From contig JAUXNJ010000047.1 of the NCBI GenBank assembly GCA_030682795.1, forward strand, positions 124,001 to 188,000: DNA of 64,000 bases, in the 5' to 3' direction. This DNA comes from Sphingobacteriaceae bacterium (lineage in GTDB: Bacteria > Bacteroidota > Bacteroidia > UBA7662). Position numbers and translations under genes: made by a program. The notes beneath the pieces were generated by a model. The model made no database searches. It was given only the letters and a program-made list of their open reading frames with translations, and was not told the origin of the DNA. This document shows positions 50,978 to 60,448 of this stretch, piece by piece (position 1 is the stretch's first letter; each line of letters begins with the position of its first letter).

Positions 50978-51826
50978 CTACGCTTGCGTAAGACTTTGGA
51001 GGGCCAGCTGATTGAGGTCATCGACCAAAATGCTAGCCTGTTTTTTAAAATAACGCTTCGTTCGCCAGCCACCCACCCAGCGTAATCCGGAGATGGCGTT
51101 GGTTAAATACACTTCGTCGGCGGTTTGGAGGTCGTTGTGAGCAAGCAGTTGCTCCTTGATTTTGTATCCCAATGCCGGAAGCTTTTCCATCATTACCCGT
51201 CGCAGGATACCGGGTAAACAACCGTCTTCTAAACGAGGGGTGAGCAAGACTCCCTGTTTCAATATAAAAACGTTGCTGCTGCTGCTTTCCAGCAAGCCAC
51301 CTTCGCTGTGGTATAAAAAGGCATCATCCCAATTGGCGGCTTTGGCTTCACGAGCCGCCAGCACATATTGCAAGGCATTGGTGGTTTTTACATCTGGCTG
51401 GAAAAGTGCTTGTTTTATGATTTTACTGTCGCCCAACTGCAGGCCTTTGGCATTCAGCACAAATTCATTTGGTTCGAGGGCGGTAATTTGCATGAGTTGC
51501 ATGCCTCCATCGTTTTCGGGCCGGTATAGGCCGCCTGCCCGGCGCCACACATGTACGCGGAGGCGAGCGCCTCCATGGATTTTATTGAGTTCAATTAGCT
51601 TTTGAAGCCTTTGTTCGAATTGCAGCTGGGTTTGATGGTAGTGGATACCCAGTTGTTTAAGTCCGTACTGCAGCCGCTCAAAGTGAAAACTGGGCCAAAG
51701 CGCTTGACCATACATCACTCTGATGCTTTCAAACACGCCATCTCCGTACAAAAAGCTCCTGTTTTGGGCCAAATCGCCCATTTCTTGGGCCTTTATGCCT
51801 TCGCCATCCAGCAACATTAATTCCAT
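50978..51826 (-). CDS. Class IV PLP aminotransferase / aminodeoxychorismate lyase-like
   Basis: 282 residues of fold type IV. FLYGDGVFESIRV near the N-terminus, the KTTNALQYVLA segment with the PLP-lysine region, and LLESSSSNVFIL with the loop Ser/Asn residues are present. Candidates are branched-chain amino acid aminotransferase, D-amino acid aminotransferase or 4-amino-4-deoxychorismate lyase (PabC). The ESSSSNVF form and short length slightly favour PabC or a D-amino acid enzyme, but sequence alone does not decide. The promoter element ends 4 bases before the ATG, so the transcript may be leaderless. It is a single-gene unit. Confidence 0.9.
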   Translation of the reverse strand: MELMLLDGEGIKAQEMGDLAQNRSFLYGDGVFESIRVMYGQALWPSFHFERLQYGLKQLGIHYHQTQLQFEQRLQKLIELNKIHGGARLRVHVWRRAGGLYRPENDGGMQLMQITALEPNEFVLNAKGLQLGDSKIIKQALFQPDVKTTNALQYVLAAREAKAANWDDAFLYHSEGGLLESSSSNVFILKQGVLLTPRLEDGCLPGILRRVMMEKLPALGYKIKEQLLAHNDLQTADEVYLTNAISGLRWVGGWRTKRYFKKQASILVDDLNQLALQSLTQA

Positions 51827-51830
51827 CTTA

Positions 51831-51838
51831 CAAAGTTA
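51831..51838 (-). promoter_or_regulatory. -7 element TAACTTTG four bases before the class IV aminotransferase ATG
   Basis: An exact TAnnTTTG on the minus strand, ending 4 bases before the ATG at 51826; a leaderless transcript is predicted. Confidence 0.65.
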
Positions 51839-51955
51839 CGCAAGCCTTGGCGATGCCGTTGAAATAGGTTGTTTTTTTTCAGCATCAGCATTTAGAGCGA
51901 TTTTGCTACCTAACTTGGAATACAATACATAATTTCGTTTTTCGAATAGGATCTT

Positions 51956-52999
51956 ATGGAAAACATCAACCGAGTAGTCACTTTAGGTCAATTTATCATT
52001 GAGCGTCAAAAAGAATTCCCTTATTCTAAAGGCCAATTATCGCGTTTGCTGCGGGATATTGGCATTGCCTCTAAAATTGTAAACCGGGAGGTGAACAAGG
52101 CCGGACTGGTAAATATTCTGGGTGATGCAGGTGCTACGAATGTTCAAGGAGAAGATGTTAAGAAGTTGGATGTTTTTGCTAATGAGCAGTTTATTGCAGC
52201 TTTAAATGCTGGTGGAGAGTGCTGCGCTGTTGCTAGCGAGGAGGATGAAGACATTATTCCAATTTACAGTGAAATCTCCAAGGATGCCAAGTATGTGGTT
52301 TTGATAGATCCTTTAGATGGCTCTTCTAATATCGATGTGAATGTATCGATTGGGACGATTTTTTCAATTTATCGCAGAACTTCCTTTAACGGTCCTGGTA
52401 CCCTTGAAGACTGTCTCCAACCCGGCAGTGAGCAGGTAGGAGCCGGCTACGTGGTTTATGGGTCATCTACCATGCTGGTCTACACTACAGGGCATGGTGT
52501 AAACGGTTTCACCCTTGATCCTTCTATCGGCGAGTTTTGTTTGTCGCATCCCGATATGCGCATTCCTGAAAACGGCACAATTTATTCGGTGAACGAGGGC
52601 AATTATGTGGATTTTCCGGAAGGCATCAAAAAATACATTAAGTATTGTCAGGAGCCTGATAAAAAGACCAAGCGACCATACAGCTCACGCTACATTGGCT
52701 CGATGGTGGCCGATTTCCACCGCAATTTGATCAAAGGTGGGGTGTTTATTTATCCCGCTACTGGCAAAGCTCCTGAAGGTAAACTTCGGCTAGGATATGA
52801 GTGTAATCCGCTGTCGTTTATCATTGAACAGGCCGGTGGCAAATCCACCGATGGGTTCAACCGAATTCTCGATCTCAAACCTAAAACTTTGCACCAGCGC
52901 ACACCAGTGGTAATGGGAAGTAAAAATATGGTAGAAAAGGTAGAGGAGTTTTTAAGGACCTATTCACCAGTGAAGCCTGTGGAGTACTTCATTGGCTAA
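51956..52999 (+). CDS. fbp: Class I fructose-1,6-bisphosphatase
   Basis: 347 residues. It hydrolyses fructose 1,6-bisphosphate in gluconeogenesis. [19 protein letters not shown] (about residue 118) supplies the magnesium ligands, and [13 protein letters not shown] near the C-terminus is conserved. The N-terminus has ITLG-like [12 protein letters not shown]. It fits acetate use through acs in the same window, because gluconeogenesis needs both, though the genes are far apart. TAATTTCG and TAACTTGG, each one mismatch from the promoter consensus, lie in the 129-base upstream gap. Confidence 0.97.
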   Translation: MENINRVVTLGQFIIERQKEFPYSKGQLSRLLRDIGIASKIVNREVNKAGLVNILGDAGATNVQGEDVKKLDVFANEQFIAALNAGGECCAVASEEDEDIIPIYSEISKDAKYVVLIDPLDGSSNIDVNVSIGTIFSIYRRTSFNGPGTLEDCLQPGSEQVGAGYVVYGSSTMLVYTTGHGVNGFTLDPSIGEFCLSHPDMRIPENGTIYSVNEGNYVDFPEGIKKYIKYCQEPDKKTKRPYSSRYIGSMVADFHRNLIKGGVFIYPATGKAPEGKLRLGYECNPLSFIIEQAGGKSTDGFNRILDLKPKTLHQRTPVVMGSKNMVEKVEEFLRTYSPVKPVEYFIG

Positions 53000-53022
53000 T
53001 TCCAACTGAATAAGGTCTTTTC

Positions 53023-53364
53023 TTAATCTTCCAGATCGTTTTTTAAACTGCTCAGGAAGCTTTTGATTTTGAGCAGACTTTCACGCACAGCCATGGCTTT
53101 GTCGAGTTGCTCGGGTTTCTCCTTGAGTTTCTCCTTGGCACCTTTCAAGGTGAACCCACGCTCTTTTATGAGGTGGTAAAGGGTGCGGAGTAGGTCGAGG
53201 TCGGCGCGACTATACATCCGGTTTCCTTTGCGGTTTTTTCGTGGTTGCAATTGTTCAAACTCTGTTTCCCAGAAGCGGATGAGGGAAGGACTTACTTCCA
53301 TCATTTCTGCTACTTCACCAATGCTGAAGTAGGATTTTTCAATTGGTTTGTCTTTATAAGGCAT
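53023..53364 (-). CDS. MerR-family transcriptional regulator
   Basis: 113 residues. The winged helix-turn-helix is YFSIGEVAEMMEVSPSLIRFWE (about 12-33), the wing is RKNRKGNRMYSRADLDLL, and a dimerisation helix follows (about 62-112). It lacks the effector-binding C-terminal domain and cysteines of metal sensors, so it is a minimal MerR protein. It begins 2 bases after the M23 peptidase gene on the same strand, and the pair shares one message. Regulation of cell-wall or stress genes is possible but not shown. Confidence 0.92.
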   Translation of the reverse strand: MPYKDKPIEKSYFSIGEVAEMMEVSPSLIRFWETEFEQLQPRKNRKGNRMYSRADLDLLRTLYHLIKERGFTLKGAKEKLKEKPEQLDKAMAVRESLLKIKSFLSSLKNDLED

Positions 53365-53366
53365 GT

Positions 53367-54335
53367 TTAGTCGAAGGATTGGTTAAGCATGGATGCTTTT
53401 TGAATCATCAAATCGTATTGTTCCGGCGTGATGTCGTTGTAGAAAAAATTTACCGGGTTTACTTTGGAGCCCTCCTTGATCACTTCGTAATGAAGGTGAG
53501 GAGCGGTGCTTTTGCCTGTATTACCTACATAGCCAATTACTTCGCCGCGTTTTACGGTTTGACCGTATTGTACGTTAAAGCGCGACATATGTGCATAAAG
53601 CGTTTTGTAGCCAAAACCATGATCGATAATTACACAATTGCCGTAGCCACGGTCCATGCGCATAATTGAAGACACCCTTCCATCGCCAGTGGCATAAATT
53701 TCTGTGCGAATAGGAGCCGAAAAGTCGATGCCTTCATGCATTTTGATGGTTTTATAAATAGGGTCAATGCGATAACCAAAACCGGAGCCTAGGCGATTCA
53801 AATCGTTGTTTTTGATAGGTTGGATGGCAGGTATCGATGCCAGTAGTTTAGCCTTATCTTTAACCATTCCTACAACTTCATCATAGCTTTTACTTTGGAT
53901 GTACATTTGCTTGGCCAATGTATTGATGCGCTTGGTTGTTTCTATCATTAACTGACTGTTGCTAAAATTCTGTAAGTCGCGATAATTAATTCCTGAAAAC
54001 CCTGCTGTTCTGGTGGCCTCTGGTATAGGTTCCGCTTCAAAAACTACCCTGTAAATGTTATCATCCCGATTTTGAAGTTCACTTAAAGCCTTTTCCACCA
54101 AGTTAACCTTTTGATTTAAAAGGTCGTATTGCAATTCAAGTTGGTTTATTTCACGCTTTAAAACCTTTTCCTTTGGTGAATCTAAATAGGTATAGGCGAT
54201 GGCAATGATGATAAAAGCGAAGACGGCCGTGGCGGATAAAAAGCCAAAAATGCGGAGCAGGCGCTGCTTCCACGACATCTCTACTTTCTCATACTTCAGC
54301 TTTGCTGCATTGTAGTAATACTTTACTCTCGCCAT
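53367..54335 (-). CDS. M23 peptidase (LytM/NlpD type) with membrane anchor
   Basis: 322 residues. One membrane segment (about 30-50) is followed by a coiled-coil region (about 55-170). The C-terminal LytM domain (about 195-305) has MHEGIDFSAP and APHLHYEV (zinc ligands His, Asp and His), so it should be catalytically active, hydrolysing peptidoglycan crosslinks or activating an amidase. The orientation is N-in, so the peptidase faces the periplasm. It precedes the MerR gene in a two-gene operon, with the promoter at 54395-54402 and a leader of about 55 bases. Confidence 0.95.
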   Translation of the reverse strand: MARVKYYYNAAKLKYEKVEMSWKQRLLRIFGFLSATAVFAFIIIAIAYTYLDSPKEKVLKREINQLELQYDLLNQKVNLVEKALSELQNRDDNIYRVVFEAEPIPEATRTAGFSGINYRDLQNFSNSQLMIETTKRINTLAKQMYIQSKSYDEVVGMVKDKAKLLASIPAIQPIKNNDLNRLGSGFGYRIDPIYKTIKMHEGIDFSAPIRTEIYATGDGRVSSIMRMDRGYGNCVIIDHGFGYKTLYAHMSRFNVQYGQTVKRGEVIGYVGNTGKSTAPHLHYEVIKEGSKVNPVNFFYNDITPEQYDLMIQKASMLNQSFD

Positions 54336-54394
54336 GCTTACGTTTTTATCACTAATTTAGCGCCGCTGAAATTACAACAGCTTTACAGCCTTTG

Positions 54395-54402
54395 CAAATT
54401 TA
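54395..54402 (-). promoter_or_regulatory. -7 element TAAATTTG of the M23-MerR operon
   Basis: An exact TAnnTTTG on the minus strand, 59 bases before the ATG. It lies in the divergent gap with alaS. Confidence 0.6.
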
Positions 54403-54443
54403 GTTTCAGTCAAAAACACTATTAATCGGTATATCAGCCATTT

Positions 54444-57071
54444 ATGACAGCTAACGAGATCCGTAAACAATTCCTAGACTTCTTTCAGGAGCGCGGACAT
54501 CAGATCGAAAACCCAGCACCCATTGTGGTGAAAGGCGACTCTACCCTCATGTTTACCAATGCGGGTATGAATCAATTCAAAGAATTATTTCTCGGAAATC
54601 AGCCCATTAAGCACCCCCGCGTAGCCGATACACAACATTGTTTACGGGTTTCAGGCAAGCACAACGACCTGGAGGATGTAGGCCACGACACCTACCACCA
54701 TACGCTTTTTGAGATGCTGGGCAACTGGAGTTTTGGCGATTATTTCAAAACCGAAGCCATTGCTTGGGCCTGGGAATTGCTCACGGAGGTGTTTAAGCTC
54801 GATAAGGATCGTTTGTATGTTACCGTTTTTGAGGGTGATGCCAAAGAGGGGCTAGACTTTGATACCGATGCCAAAAGTGAATGGTTGAAGTGGATTGCTG
54901 CAGACCGTATTTTATTGGGCAATAAAAAAGATAATTTTTGGGAGATGGGCGAGCAAGGACCATGCGGACCATGTTCTGAAATTCACATCGATTTGCGTGC
55001 TGCTGCTGAAAGGGCGGCTGTATCAGGTGCCAGCTTGGTAAACAACGACCATCCACAGGTGATTGAAGTTTGGAACCTGGTGTTTATGGAGTTTAATCGC
55101 AAGGCTGATGGCAGTCTCGAAAAATTACCCGCCAAGCATGTAGATACTGGCATGGGTTTCGAACGACTCTGCAGGGCCATAGCAGCCGCCAGCAGCAATT
55201 ACGACACCGATGTTTTCCAACCCCTTATACAGCAGCTTGAGCGTCTCTCTGGCAAGAAATACGGCCTGCACGAGGACACCGATATCGCCTTCAGAGTAAT
55301 TGCCGACCACATCCGTGCCATTACCTTTGTAATAGCGGATGGCCAATTACCTTCGAACAACAAGGCTGGTTACGTTTGTAGACGCATATTACGTCGTGCT
55401 ATTCGCTACGGTTACACCTTTTTGGGCTTCGAAGAAGCCTTTATGTACCAGTTAGTGCCAACACTCACCGAGCAAATGGGAGCAGTATTCACCCAATTGG
55501 CACCGCAGCAAGACTTTCTTCAGCGGATCATTAAAGAAGAAGAAATTGCTTTTTTGCGCACGCTTACCAATGGTTTGCGCCGCATTACCCAAGTACAAAA
55601 CGAGTTGAAAGCTGCTGGTCAAACTCAAATCGATGGTACAACCGCCTTCGAATTGTTTGATACTTACGGTTTTCCAATCGATTTAACTGCCCTCATCGCA
55701 CGCGAAAACGGCTACAGCATTGATGAAGCAGGCTTCAAAATCGAAATGGAGAAACAGAAAAGCCGCTCCAGGGAAGCCGCCAAGATTGATGCAGGCGACT
55801 GGGTATTGGTTAGTGAGGAGCAAGATGCGGTGCAGTTTGTAGGCTATGATCAATTAGAGGTACAAACCCAGATTCAACGCTATCGCGCTGTAAAATCCAA
55901 AAATAAGGAGAGTTTTCAGGTAGTACTACAAGAAACACCTTTTTACGCAGAAAGCGGAGGCCAGGTAGGAGACACCGGTATTCTGCGTGACAGTAGCAAC
56001 CGGGAAATCAAGGTTTTGAATACCTTCAAAGAAAACAACCTCATTGTACATGAGCTGAGCGAATTGCCTGTGAATCCCGCCGATACCTTTTTGGCTTTGG
56101 TAGACAGTGCTTTGCGTTCCGAAACAGCTTCCAACCATAGTGCCACCCATCTTCTGCATGCCGCTTTGCGCTTGGTATTAGGCCAACATGTTGAGCAAAA
56201 GGGCAGTTTAGTAAACTCCGATTACTTGCGCTTCGACTTCTCTCACTTTGCGAAAATGAGCGAGGTAGAGTTAGAGGCGGTAGAACGAGAAGTGAATGCC
56301 CACATTCGCGCAGCTATCAAACTAGACGAGCGCCGGACGGTACCCATCGAAGAAGCAAAAGCTTTAGGGGCCATGGCTTTGTTTGGGGAGAAATATGGAG
56401 ATAGGGTGCGTGTAATTACCTTTGATCCGAATTACAGCGTAGAATTATGTGGAGGCACCCATGTGCACAATACTGCTCACATTGGTTTGTTCAAAATTAC
56501 CAGCGAATCGAGCATTGCCACCGGGGTACGCCGCATCGAGGCCATCACCGGAAAAACAGCATTGAGCTGGATGCAGCAGCAGCTCAATCAATTGCAAGAA
56601 GTAAAAGATTTGTTGAAGAATCCTAAAGATTTAAGCGCGCAAGTCCAAAAGTTGCTAGAAGAAACCAATGCACTTCGCAAGGAACTTGAGCAACTTGAAC
56701 AGGCCCAGCTCAATCAATTGGCCGTCGGCTTGCAGGGGCAATTTGTGGCCAAGGGAGATGCCCAGCTGCTTGCTGTCCAAGTGGAAGTGCGTTCTGCCGA
56801 AGGCTTGAAAAAACTAGCTTCTGAATTGCGCAAGCAACACAGCAATAGCTTTGTTGTAGTAGGCGCCGTAGTGGGTGATAAGCCGCAATTGGTGGTGGCC
56901 ATTGGCGATGATTTGGTGAATAATGCCAAACTCAACGCGGGTAGCATTGTTCGAGAAGCAGCCAAATTGATGCAAGGTGGTGGTGGAGGGCAGCCTTTCT
57001 TAGCTACGGCTGGAGGTTCAAATGTGTTGGGACTTCCAGCGGCCATCGAAGCTGCCAAAAACGTGATATAA
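54444..57071 (+). CDS. alaS: Alanyl-tRNA synthetase
   Basis: 875 residues. The class II catalytic core holds KHNDLEDVGHDTYHHTLFEMLGNWSFGDYF. The editing domain has NHSATHLLHAAL, a zinc site is completed by ELCGGTHVHNT, and a C-terminal DHHA1-type domain contains QGGGGGQPFLATAGG. It charges tRNA-Ala and clears mischarged Ser or Gly. Length matches E. coli AlaRS (876). Followed one base later by gatB, so the two translation genes are cotranscribed, with the thioredoxin-like lipoprotein gene after them. Confidence 0.98.
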   Translation: MTANEIRKQFLDFFQERGHQIENPAPIVVKGDSTLMFTNAGMNQFKELFLGNQPIKHPRVADTQHCLRVSGKHNDLEDVGHDTYHHTLFEMLGNWSFGDYFKTEAIAWAWELLTEVFKLDKDRLYVTVFEGDAKEGLDFDTDAKSEWLKWIAADRILLGNKKDNFWEMGEQGPCGPCSEIHIDLRAAAERAAVSGASLVNNDHPQVIEVWNLVFMEFNRKADGSLEKLPAKHVDTGMGFERLCRAIAAASSNYDTDVFQPLIQQLERLSGKKYGLHEDTDIAFRVIADHIRAITFVIADGQLPSNNKAGYVCRRILRRAIRYGYTFLGFEEAFMYQLVPTLTEQMGAVFTQLAPQQDFLQRIIKEEEIAFLRTLTNGLRRITQVQNELKAAGQTQIDGTTAFELFDTYGFPIDLTALIARENGYSIDEAGFKIEMEKQKSRSREAAKIDAGDWVLVSEEQDAVQFVGYDQLEVQTQIQRYRAVKSKNKESFQVVLQETPFYAESGGQVGDTGILRDSSNREIKVLNTFKENNLIVHELSELPVNPADTFLALVDSALRSETASNHSATHLLHAALRLVLGQHVEQKGSLVNSDYLRFDFSHFAKMSEVELEAVEREVNAHIRAAIKLDERRTVPIEEAKALGAMALFGEKYGDRVRVITFDPNYSVELCGGTHVHNTAHIGLFKITSESSIATGVRRIEAITGKTALSWMQQQLNQLQEVKDLLKNPKDLSAQVQKLLEETNALRKELEQLEQAQLNQLAVGLQGQFVAKGDAQLLAVQVEVRSAEGLKKLASELRKQHSNSFVVVGAVVGDKPQLVVAIGDDLVNNAKLNAGSIVREAAKLMQGGGGGQPFLATAGGSNVLGLPAAIEAAKNVI

Positions 57072-57072
57072 T

Positions 57073-58530
57073 ATGGAATCGACGATATACGATCAGTACG
57101 AATTGGTAGTTGGGCTTGAAGTGCACGCCCAGCTCAATACCCAATCAAAGGCTTTTTCATCCGATTCAGCCGCTTATGGTGCCGCACCAAACACCCAGGT
57201 GAGTCCCATTTCATTGGGTCACCCGGGCACTTTGCCCAAGCTCAACGAGCGGGCTTTGGAATTTGGGGTTAAGCTAGGACTGGCCATGAATTGCGAAATC
57301 CGCCGATGGAACGAGTTTGCGCGCAAGAATTACTTTTATGCCGACTTGCCCAAAGGTTATCAAATTACCCAGCATACCACACCCATTTGCTACAATGGTT
57401 GGGTAGATGTGCGCAACGATGACGGGAGCAAACGCCGCATTGGCATTACCCGCATTCACATGGAAGAGGATGCTGGCAAAAGTATGCACGACCAAGATGC
57501 TTTTGACTCGCTCATCGACTTAAATCGATGTGGTGTGCCTTTATTGGAGATTGTGAGTGAACCTGACATGCGCACGCCGCGTGAGGCCTATTTATACCTC
57601 ACCGAAGTGCGCCAATTGGTGCGCTACCTCGATATTTGCGATGGCAATATGGAAGAAGGTAGTCTGCGCTGCGATGCCAACATCAGCGTGCGTAAAAAAG
57701 GCGCTACGGAATTTGGTGTGAAGGTGGAAGTCAAAAACATGAACTCCATTCGCAATGTGCAAAGGGCCATCGAACATGAGTTCAAGCGCCAAATCGACAT
57801 GCTTCAAAAGGGCGAGACCATCTACAGTGAAACCCGCAGTTTTGATGCTGTAAATGGAACCACCTTTGCCTTGCGTTCAAAGGAGCAGGCTAACGATTAC
57901 CGCTACTTTCCTGAACCAGATTTGCAACCTGTGGTAGTGGAACTTGCCTACATTGAAGAGGTGCGCAACCACATGCCCCTGTTGCCTTCTCAATTGATTG
58001 AGCGCTTCACCAACAGTTATGGCTTGAACGAATATGATGCCTTGGTGCTCACCGATAATCGTGAAGTAGCACTTTACTTCAATGAACTTACTTCCCTCAC
58101 AACCAATTACAAACAAGCTGCTAACTGGGTAATGGGACCGGTGAAATCCTGGATCAATGCTGAAGCCCAAAGCATGGATGCCTTTCCGCTTTCGAGCAAA
58201 CAGATTGCTGCTTTGATAGCCCTCATCGACGAAGGAGTGGTAAGTAACAGCGTAGCTACGCAAAAGCTTTTTCCTGCCATGCTCGAAAATCCAGCTGCAT
58301 CACCCATGGATTTAGCTAAGCAAATGAATTTGGTGCAGGAGCGAAATGTAGATGAATTGCGTATGCACGTAGAAGCAGTTTTGGCCGCTTGGCCCGACAA
58401 AGTAGCAGAATACAAATCTGGTAAAAAGGGCGTTTTAGGCTTATTCATGGGAGACGTGATGAAACGCACCCAAGGTAAAGCTGACCCCAAAATGACCAGT
58501 CAATTATTAAATGAAATCTTATCTAGTTAA
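57073..58530 (+). CDS. gatB: Aspartyl/glutamyl-tRNA(Asn/Gln) amidotransferase subunit B
   Basis: 485 residues. GatB activates mischarged Glu-tRNA-Gln or Asp-tRNA-Asn for amidation, using ammonia from GatA. VGLEVHAQLNT at the N-terminus, the CNPxxx-like SLGHPGTLPKLNE loop, LEIVSEPDMRTPREA, and the C-terminal YqeY-like helical domain are present. GatA and GatC are not in the window. Its presence indicates that the organism uses the indirect route for at least one of Gln-tRNA or Asn-tRNA. It starts one base after alaS. Confidence 0.97.
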   Translation: MESTIYDQYELVVGLEVHAQLNTQSKAFSSDSAAYGAAPNTQVSPISLGHPGTLPKLNERALEFGVKLGLAMNCEIRRWNEFARKNYFYADLPKGYQITQHTTPICYNGWVDVRNDDGSKRRIGITRIHMEEDAGKSMHDQDAFDSLIDLNRCGVPLLEIVSEPDMRTPREAYLYLTEVRQLVRYLDICDGNMEEGSLRCDANISVRKKGATEFGVKVEVKNMNSIRNVQRAIEHEFKRQIDMLQKGETIYSETRSFDAVNGTTFALRSKEQANDYRYFPEPDLQPVVVELAYIEEVRNHMPLLPSQLIERFTNSYGLNEYDALVLTDNREVALYFNELTSLTTNYKQAANWVMGPVKSWINAEAQSMDAFPLSSKQIAALIALIDEGVVSNSVATQKLFPAMLENPAASPMDLAKQMNLVQERNVDELRMHVEAVLAAWPDKVAEYKSGKKGVLGLFMGDVMKRTQGKADPKMTSQLLNEILSS

Positions 58531-58533
58531 ACT

Positions 58534-59661
58534 ATGCGCATTTTAAGCATTCTGCTAACCACGCTGTTAGCCTTATCGGCTTGTAATCAAGCCCCAAAAG
58601 ACCGTTTCACCGTTGAAGGCACCGTTGCAGGTGCAGCTGGTGAAGTAATTAAAATGATAGAATTCACCTTAGAAGATGCCGTGACTGTTGACTCAGCCAT
58701 CATTGCTGAAGACGGTAGTTTTAGCATTACTTCCAGCAATACGGAGCCAACCGTTTATATGTTGAGCTTGGCCAATGCTGGGCTGATACCTGTTTTGGCT
58801 GCTAATGGTGACATAATTAAAATCACCACTTCTGCGGAGCAATACATATCAGAAGCCAAAGTAGAAGGTTCTGAAGGCACCACAGAACTCATTGCTTACT
58901 TTAAGCAATTTAACAGCTTTCAGGAACAAGTAGCTGCATTAAATGAGGAGTTGATGCCTTTTGCTGAAACGCCTGAATTTGATCAAAAGCGTGCTGAAGC
59001 ACAGGAAAAGTACAAGACTTACGAGGCTGGACAAAAAGCTTATGTAAAGTCTTTTATTGATGGCAATAAAAACGGGGTGGTACCTGTTTTTGCTTCTTTG
59101 TATGCAGCTAATTTTATTTCTCCTGAATCTGATTTTGATTGGTTTTTCAGCCTTTTAAATCGCTTTAAAGCTGAAAATGCCGAAAGTAAGTATACCGCAT
59201 GGTTCACCCAATTTGTAGAGCCTTATGCGAATCTAGCTGCACTCCAGCCTGGCAAACCTGCTCCGGATTTTAAACTGCCAACGCCAGAAGGTGACAGCAT
59301 TTCTTTGAGCGATTATCGTGGGAAATATGTTTTAGTTGACTTTTGGGCATCTTGGTGCGCACCTTGTCGCCAAGAAAATCCCAACATCGTAAAAATGTAC
59401 AACCGGTTCAAAGACAAGAATTTTGAAATATTAGGTGTTTCCTTGGATAAGGAGCGTGCTGGATGGGTAAAAGCCATAGCCGATGATCAATTGAGCTGGA
59501 AGCAAGTAAGCGATTTAAAGTTCTGGGACTCGATGGTAACAGGCTTGTATGCCATACAGTCGATTCCAGCCACCTTATTGGTAGATCCCGACGGAAACAT
59601 CGTGGCTAGAAACCTGCGCGGACCTGAACTAGAAGAAAAAATCGCTAGTTTGCTGCAGTGA
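58534..59661 (+). CDS. Thioredoxin-fold lipoprotein (TlpA/DUF4369 type)
   Basis: 375 residues. The N-terminus ends in a lipobox, LSAC (about 14-17), so it is a periplasm-facing lipoprotein. A DUF4369-like beta domain (about 20-120) is followed by a helical region, then a thioredoxin fold (about 245-375) with VDFWASWCAPCRQENP, the active CxxC redox site, and a cis-Pro loop SIPATLLVD. It should reduce or oxidise disulfides in envelope proteins, as do TlpA and ResA. It begins 3 bases after gatB, and an imperfect hairpin lacking a U tract follows its stop. Confidence 0.92.
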   Translation: MRILSILLTTLLALSACNQAPKDRFTVEGTVAGAAGEVIKMIEFTLEDAVTVDSAIIAEDGSFSITSSNTEPTVYMLSLANAGLIPVLAANGDIIKITTSAEQYISEAKVEGSEGTTELIAYFKQFNSFQEQVAALNEELMPFAETPEFDQKRAEAQEKYKTYEAGQKAYVKSFIDGNKNGVVPVFASLYAANFISPESDFDWFFSLLNRFKAENAESKYTAWFTQFVEPYANLAALQPGKPAPDFKLPTPEGDSISLSDYRGKYVLVDFWASWCAPCRQENPNIVKMYNRFKDKNFEILGVSLDKERAGWVKAIADDQLSWKQVSDLKFWDSMVTGLYAIQSIPATLLVDPDGNIVARNLRGPELEEKIASLLQ

Positions 59662-59665
59662 TAGG

Positions 59666-59718
59666 AAGGCGTTGCTGGCTTTTGAATTAATAATAACTTA
59701 ACAGCCCAGCAATGCCTT
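59666..59718. repeat. Long inverted repeat after the thioredoxin-like gene
   Basis: AAGGCGTTGCTGG pairs with CCAGCAATGCCTT (13 pairs, one wobble), plus two more pairs across a bulge. The loop is 22 AT-rich bases. No T run follows in either direction. It begins 5 bases after the TlpA-type stop and ends 40 bases before the PhoB-like ATG. It may be an mRNA-stabilising or atypical terminator structure. Confidence 0.7.
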
Positions 59719-59758
59719 TACAACAAAATAGTAGTTTACTTTGGTTAAAATTTAACAT

Positions 59759-60448
59759 ATGAGCACCACCAAGTACAAAATTCTTGCGGTTGACGATGAG
59801 CCCGATATCCTCGAAATCATTGCCTACAACCTAAATAAAGAAGGTTATGAGGTGCTCACCGCCAGCAATGGTGCCGATGCCATTAAAATTGCCCGGGAAG
59901 AAAAACCCGATTTAATTATCCTAGACATCATGATGCCGAAGATGGATGGTATTGAAACTTGTCGGCAGCTACGTGAAATCGAGAAGCTCAAAACTACCTT
60001 TATCGTCTTTTTAACGGCACGCGACGAAGAATTTGTAGAAATTATGGGCTTTAATGCTGGTGCTGATGATTATATTTCCAAGCCTATCAAGCCAAGAGCA
60101 CTTTTAAGTCGTATCAATGCCATTTTACGCAGAGGTGGCAGTAAAGATGATGGGCAGCAGCCAAAAATTGAAGCCAATGGCTTGATTATCGACCGAGAGA
60201 CGTACATCGTTTACAAAGGTGCCGAGCAAATTTCTCTCGCTAAGAAAGAATTTGAGCTACTCTATTTATTAGCCAGCAAGCCAGGCAAGGTGTTTTCACG
60301 CGATATGATTTTAGAGCAAATTTGGGGCAATGACGTGGTAGTGATCAACCGTACCATTGACGTACACATCCGAAAATTGCGCGAAAAGGTAGGCGAAGAA
60401 TTCATCGTGACGATTAAGGGTGTAGGTTATAAGTTTGGCGTGGAGTGA
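59759..60448 (+). CDS. PhoB/OmpR-family response regulator
   Basis: 229 residues. The receiver domain (1-120) has VDDEPD, phospho-acceptor Asp56 in LDIMMP and SKPIKP. The C-terminal winged helix (about 132-229) is of the OmpR/PhoB type, with EFELLYLLASKPGKVFSRD and VVINRTIDVHIRKLREK. It controls transcription on phosphorylation by the kinase encoded next, with which it overlaps by 4 bases (GTGA). The pair resembles PhoB/PhoR of Bacteroidota, commonly phosphate-responsive, but no phosphate-transport genes lie near. Confidence 0.95.
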   Translation: MSTTKYKILAVDDEPDILEIIAYNLNKEGYEVLTASNGADAIKIAREEKPDLIILDIMMPKMDGIETCRQLREIEKLKTTFIVFLTARDEEFVEIMGFNAGADDYISKPIKPRALLSRINAILRRGGSKDDGQQPKIEANGLIIDRETYIVYKGAEQISLAKKEFELLYLLASKPGKVFSRDMILEQIWGNDVVVINRTIDVHIRKLREKVGEEFIVTIKGVGYKFGVE

